Shown here one piece after another: positions 14,312 to 14,837 of a stretch of 14,837 nt of DNA (position 1 is the stretch's first letter; each line of letters opens with the position of its first letter). The stretch spans positions 1 to 14,837 of the forward strand of contig JANOCR010000059.1 in NCBI GenBank assembly GCA_031412355.1. The letters are read 5' to 3'. The notes under the pieces are model-generated. The model saw only the letters and a list, made by a program, of their open reading frames with translations. It ran no database searches and was not told the origin of the DNA. The DNA is from JAENVT01 sp031412355. Its GTDB lineage: Bacteria; Actinomycetota; Acidimicrobiia; Acidimicrobiales; Ilumatobacteraceae. The position numbers and the translations under genes were made by a program.

Positions 14312-14317
14312 TACCGT
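14312..14317 (+). promoter_or_regulatory. -10 box TACCGT for leaderless VOC transcript
   Basis: TACCGT (TANNNT) lies six bases before ATG 14324. GTGACC at 14287-14292 is a possible weak -35 box with 19-bp spacing. No Shine-Dalgarno sequence is present. Confidence 0.5.
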
Positions 14318-14323
14318 GCTGCG

Positions 14324-14701
14324 ATGACGAACGTGAAAGGTGAGCAGCCAGAAGCACCCGAGGTCTTCATCGTGCTCGATGCGGTCGACGTCGACGTCGT
14401 GTCCTCGTTCTGGGTAGAGGCGCTCCGCTACCGCCGGGTCGATCGACTCGAGCAGTACGTCGTGCTGGTCCCGCTCGAAGGCAATGACGGATCGATGTTC
14501 CTCGTCCAGGGCGTATCCGAAGGTAAGGCGACGAAGAATCGCATGCACCTCGATCTCCACGTGGCCGACCCCGAGGCGGAAGCTGAACGCCTCGTCGCGC
14601 TCGGCGCGAGCCGACTTGGCGAGGGGAGCATCGGCAAGATCAGGTGGATCTGCATGGCAGATCCGGAGGGCAACGAGTTCGACATCGGCCGGCGGCCCTA
14701 G
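14324..14701 (+). CDS. VOC family (glyoxalase-like) protein
   Basis: This is a 125-residue protein of the vicinal-oxygen-chelate fold. Two beta-alpha-beta-beta-beta modules are visible: FIVLDAVDVDVVSSFWVEALRY at the start, then MHLDLHVADPEAEAERLVALGA (about 74-95), closing with WICMADPEGNEFDIGRRP. The DPEGNEFD ending is typical of the Glyoxalase_6-like group. His75 in MHLDLHV and Glu118 in GNEFD are plausible metal ligands. The family includes glyoxalases, dioxygenases and resistance proteins, so the substrate is open. It is probably leaderless and probably shares a transcript with the transporter gene that starts 16 bases later. Confidence 0.9.
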   Translation: MTNVKGEQPEAPEVFIVLDAVDVDVVSSFWVEALRYRRVDRLEQYVVLVPLEGNDGSMFLVQGVSEGKATKNRMHLDLHVADPEAEAERLVALGASRLGEGSIGKIRWICMADPEGNEFDIGRRP

Positions 14702-14717
14702 CGCGACCCACACGAGT

Positions 14718-14837
14718 ATGGATACGCCCCAGCAACGAACTCTGATCCGGTTCATGCTCGTCTCGCTGGTTGCGGCGCTGACGACCATCGTGTTGAAGGT
14801 GTTGGCGGCCGTCGTGACGGGGTCAGTCGGCTTTGCC
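14718..14837 (+). CDS. Cation diffusion facilitator (CDF) transporter, N-terminal fragment (cut by window end)
   Basis: The first 40 codons from ATG 14718 are open to the window edge. The product starts with a short polar N-terminus (MDTPQQRTLIRF). It continues into a hydrophobic segment, MLVSLVAALTTIVLKVLAAV, and then VTGSVGFA. The pattern of a first membrane helix followed by TGSVG matches the N-terminus of CDF family divalent-metal exporters, where the text usually continues with a serine-aspartate metal-site helix. It starts 16 bases after the VOC stop without a clear ribosome site. Substrate metal cannot be read from this fragment. Confidence 0.7.
   Translation, partial: MDTPQQRTLIRFMLVSLVAALTTIVLKVLAAVVTGSVGFA

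Overview
The window comes from a high-GC Gram-positive bacterium of the Actinomycetota. The evidence is an ECF sigma factor with an RskA-type anti-sigma factor, an AfsR-like SARP regulator, a PPOX/F420-type flavoprotein, several TANNNT-N6-start leaderless promoters, and many GTG starts with 4-nt GTGA/ATGA overlaps. A lineage such as Acidimicrobiia fits the style, but nothing here proves it.

Region 1 (1-7061) is a plus-strand stress/lipid block. It begins with a structured dispersed repeat (1-115). Next come a FAS1 (fasciclin) lipoprotein, an ECF sigma factor and an RskA-domain anti-sigma factor. A tightly coupled set follows: SRPBCC protein, DHRS12-like SDR, FAD amine-oxidase-fold oxidoreductase, DUF1365 protein and cyclopropane-synthase-like SAM methyltransferase. 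This resembles the mycobacterial SigK system (sigK-rskA, the FAS1 proteins MPT70/MPT83, and the Rv0449c-Rv0448c-Rv0447c lipid genes), gathered here in one locus. The same motif, TGCATCC-N17-CGTA(G/T)TA, precedes both the lipoprotein and the SRPBCC gene. It is a candidate promoter of this sigma factor. The likely role is an envelope or oxidative-stress response in which unsaturated membrane acyl chains are methylated or otherwise remodelled.

Region 2 (7062-9563) holds a divergent pair: a PEP-utilising-enzyme-like protein with a phosphohistidine swivelling domain but no ATP-grasp domain, and a TetR regulator. An AT-rich control region with an imperfect palindrome lies between them. A second copy of the structured repeat (9588-9698) follows the TetR gene.

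Region 3 (9699-13314) holds a large SARP/NB-ARC regulator on the minus strand. Divergent from it is a small secreted protein made mostly of two 20-residue repeats. A possible 46-codon ORF follows.

Region 4 (13295-14837) holds small redox/detoxification genes: a PPOX-class flavoprotein, an AhpD/CMD-type protein, a VOC protein, and the 5' end of a probable cation diffusion facilitator transporter. Three of these genes appear to be leaderless. No tRNA, rRNA, CRISPR array or transposase was seen. The non-coding gaps hold the regulatory elements and repeats listed; 13724-13878 shows nothing recognisable.
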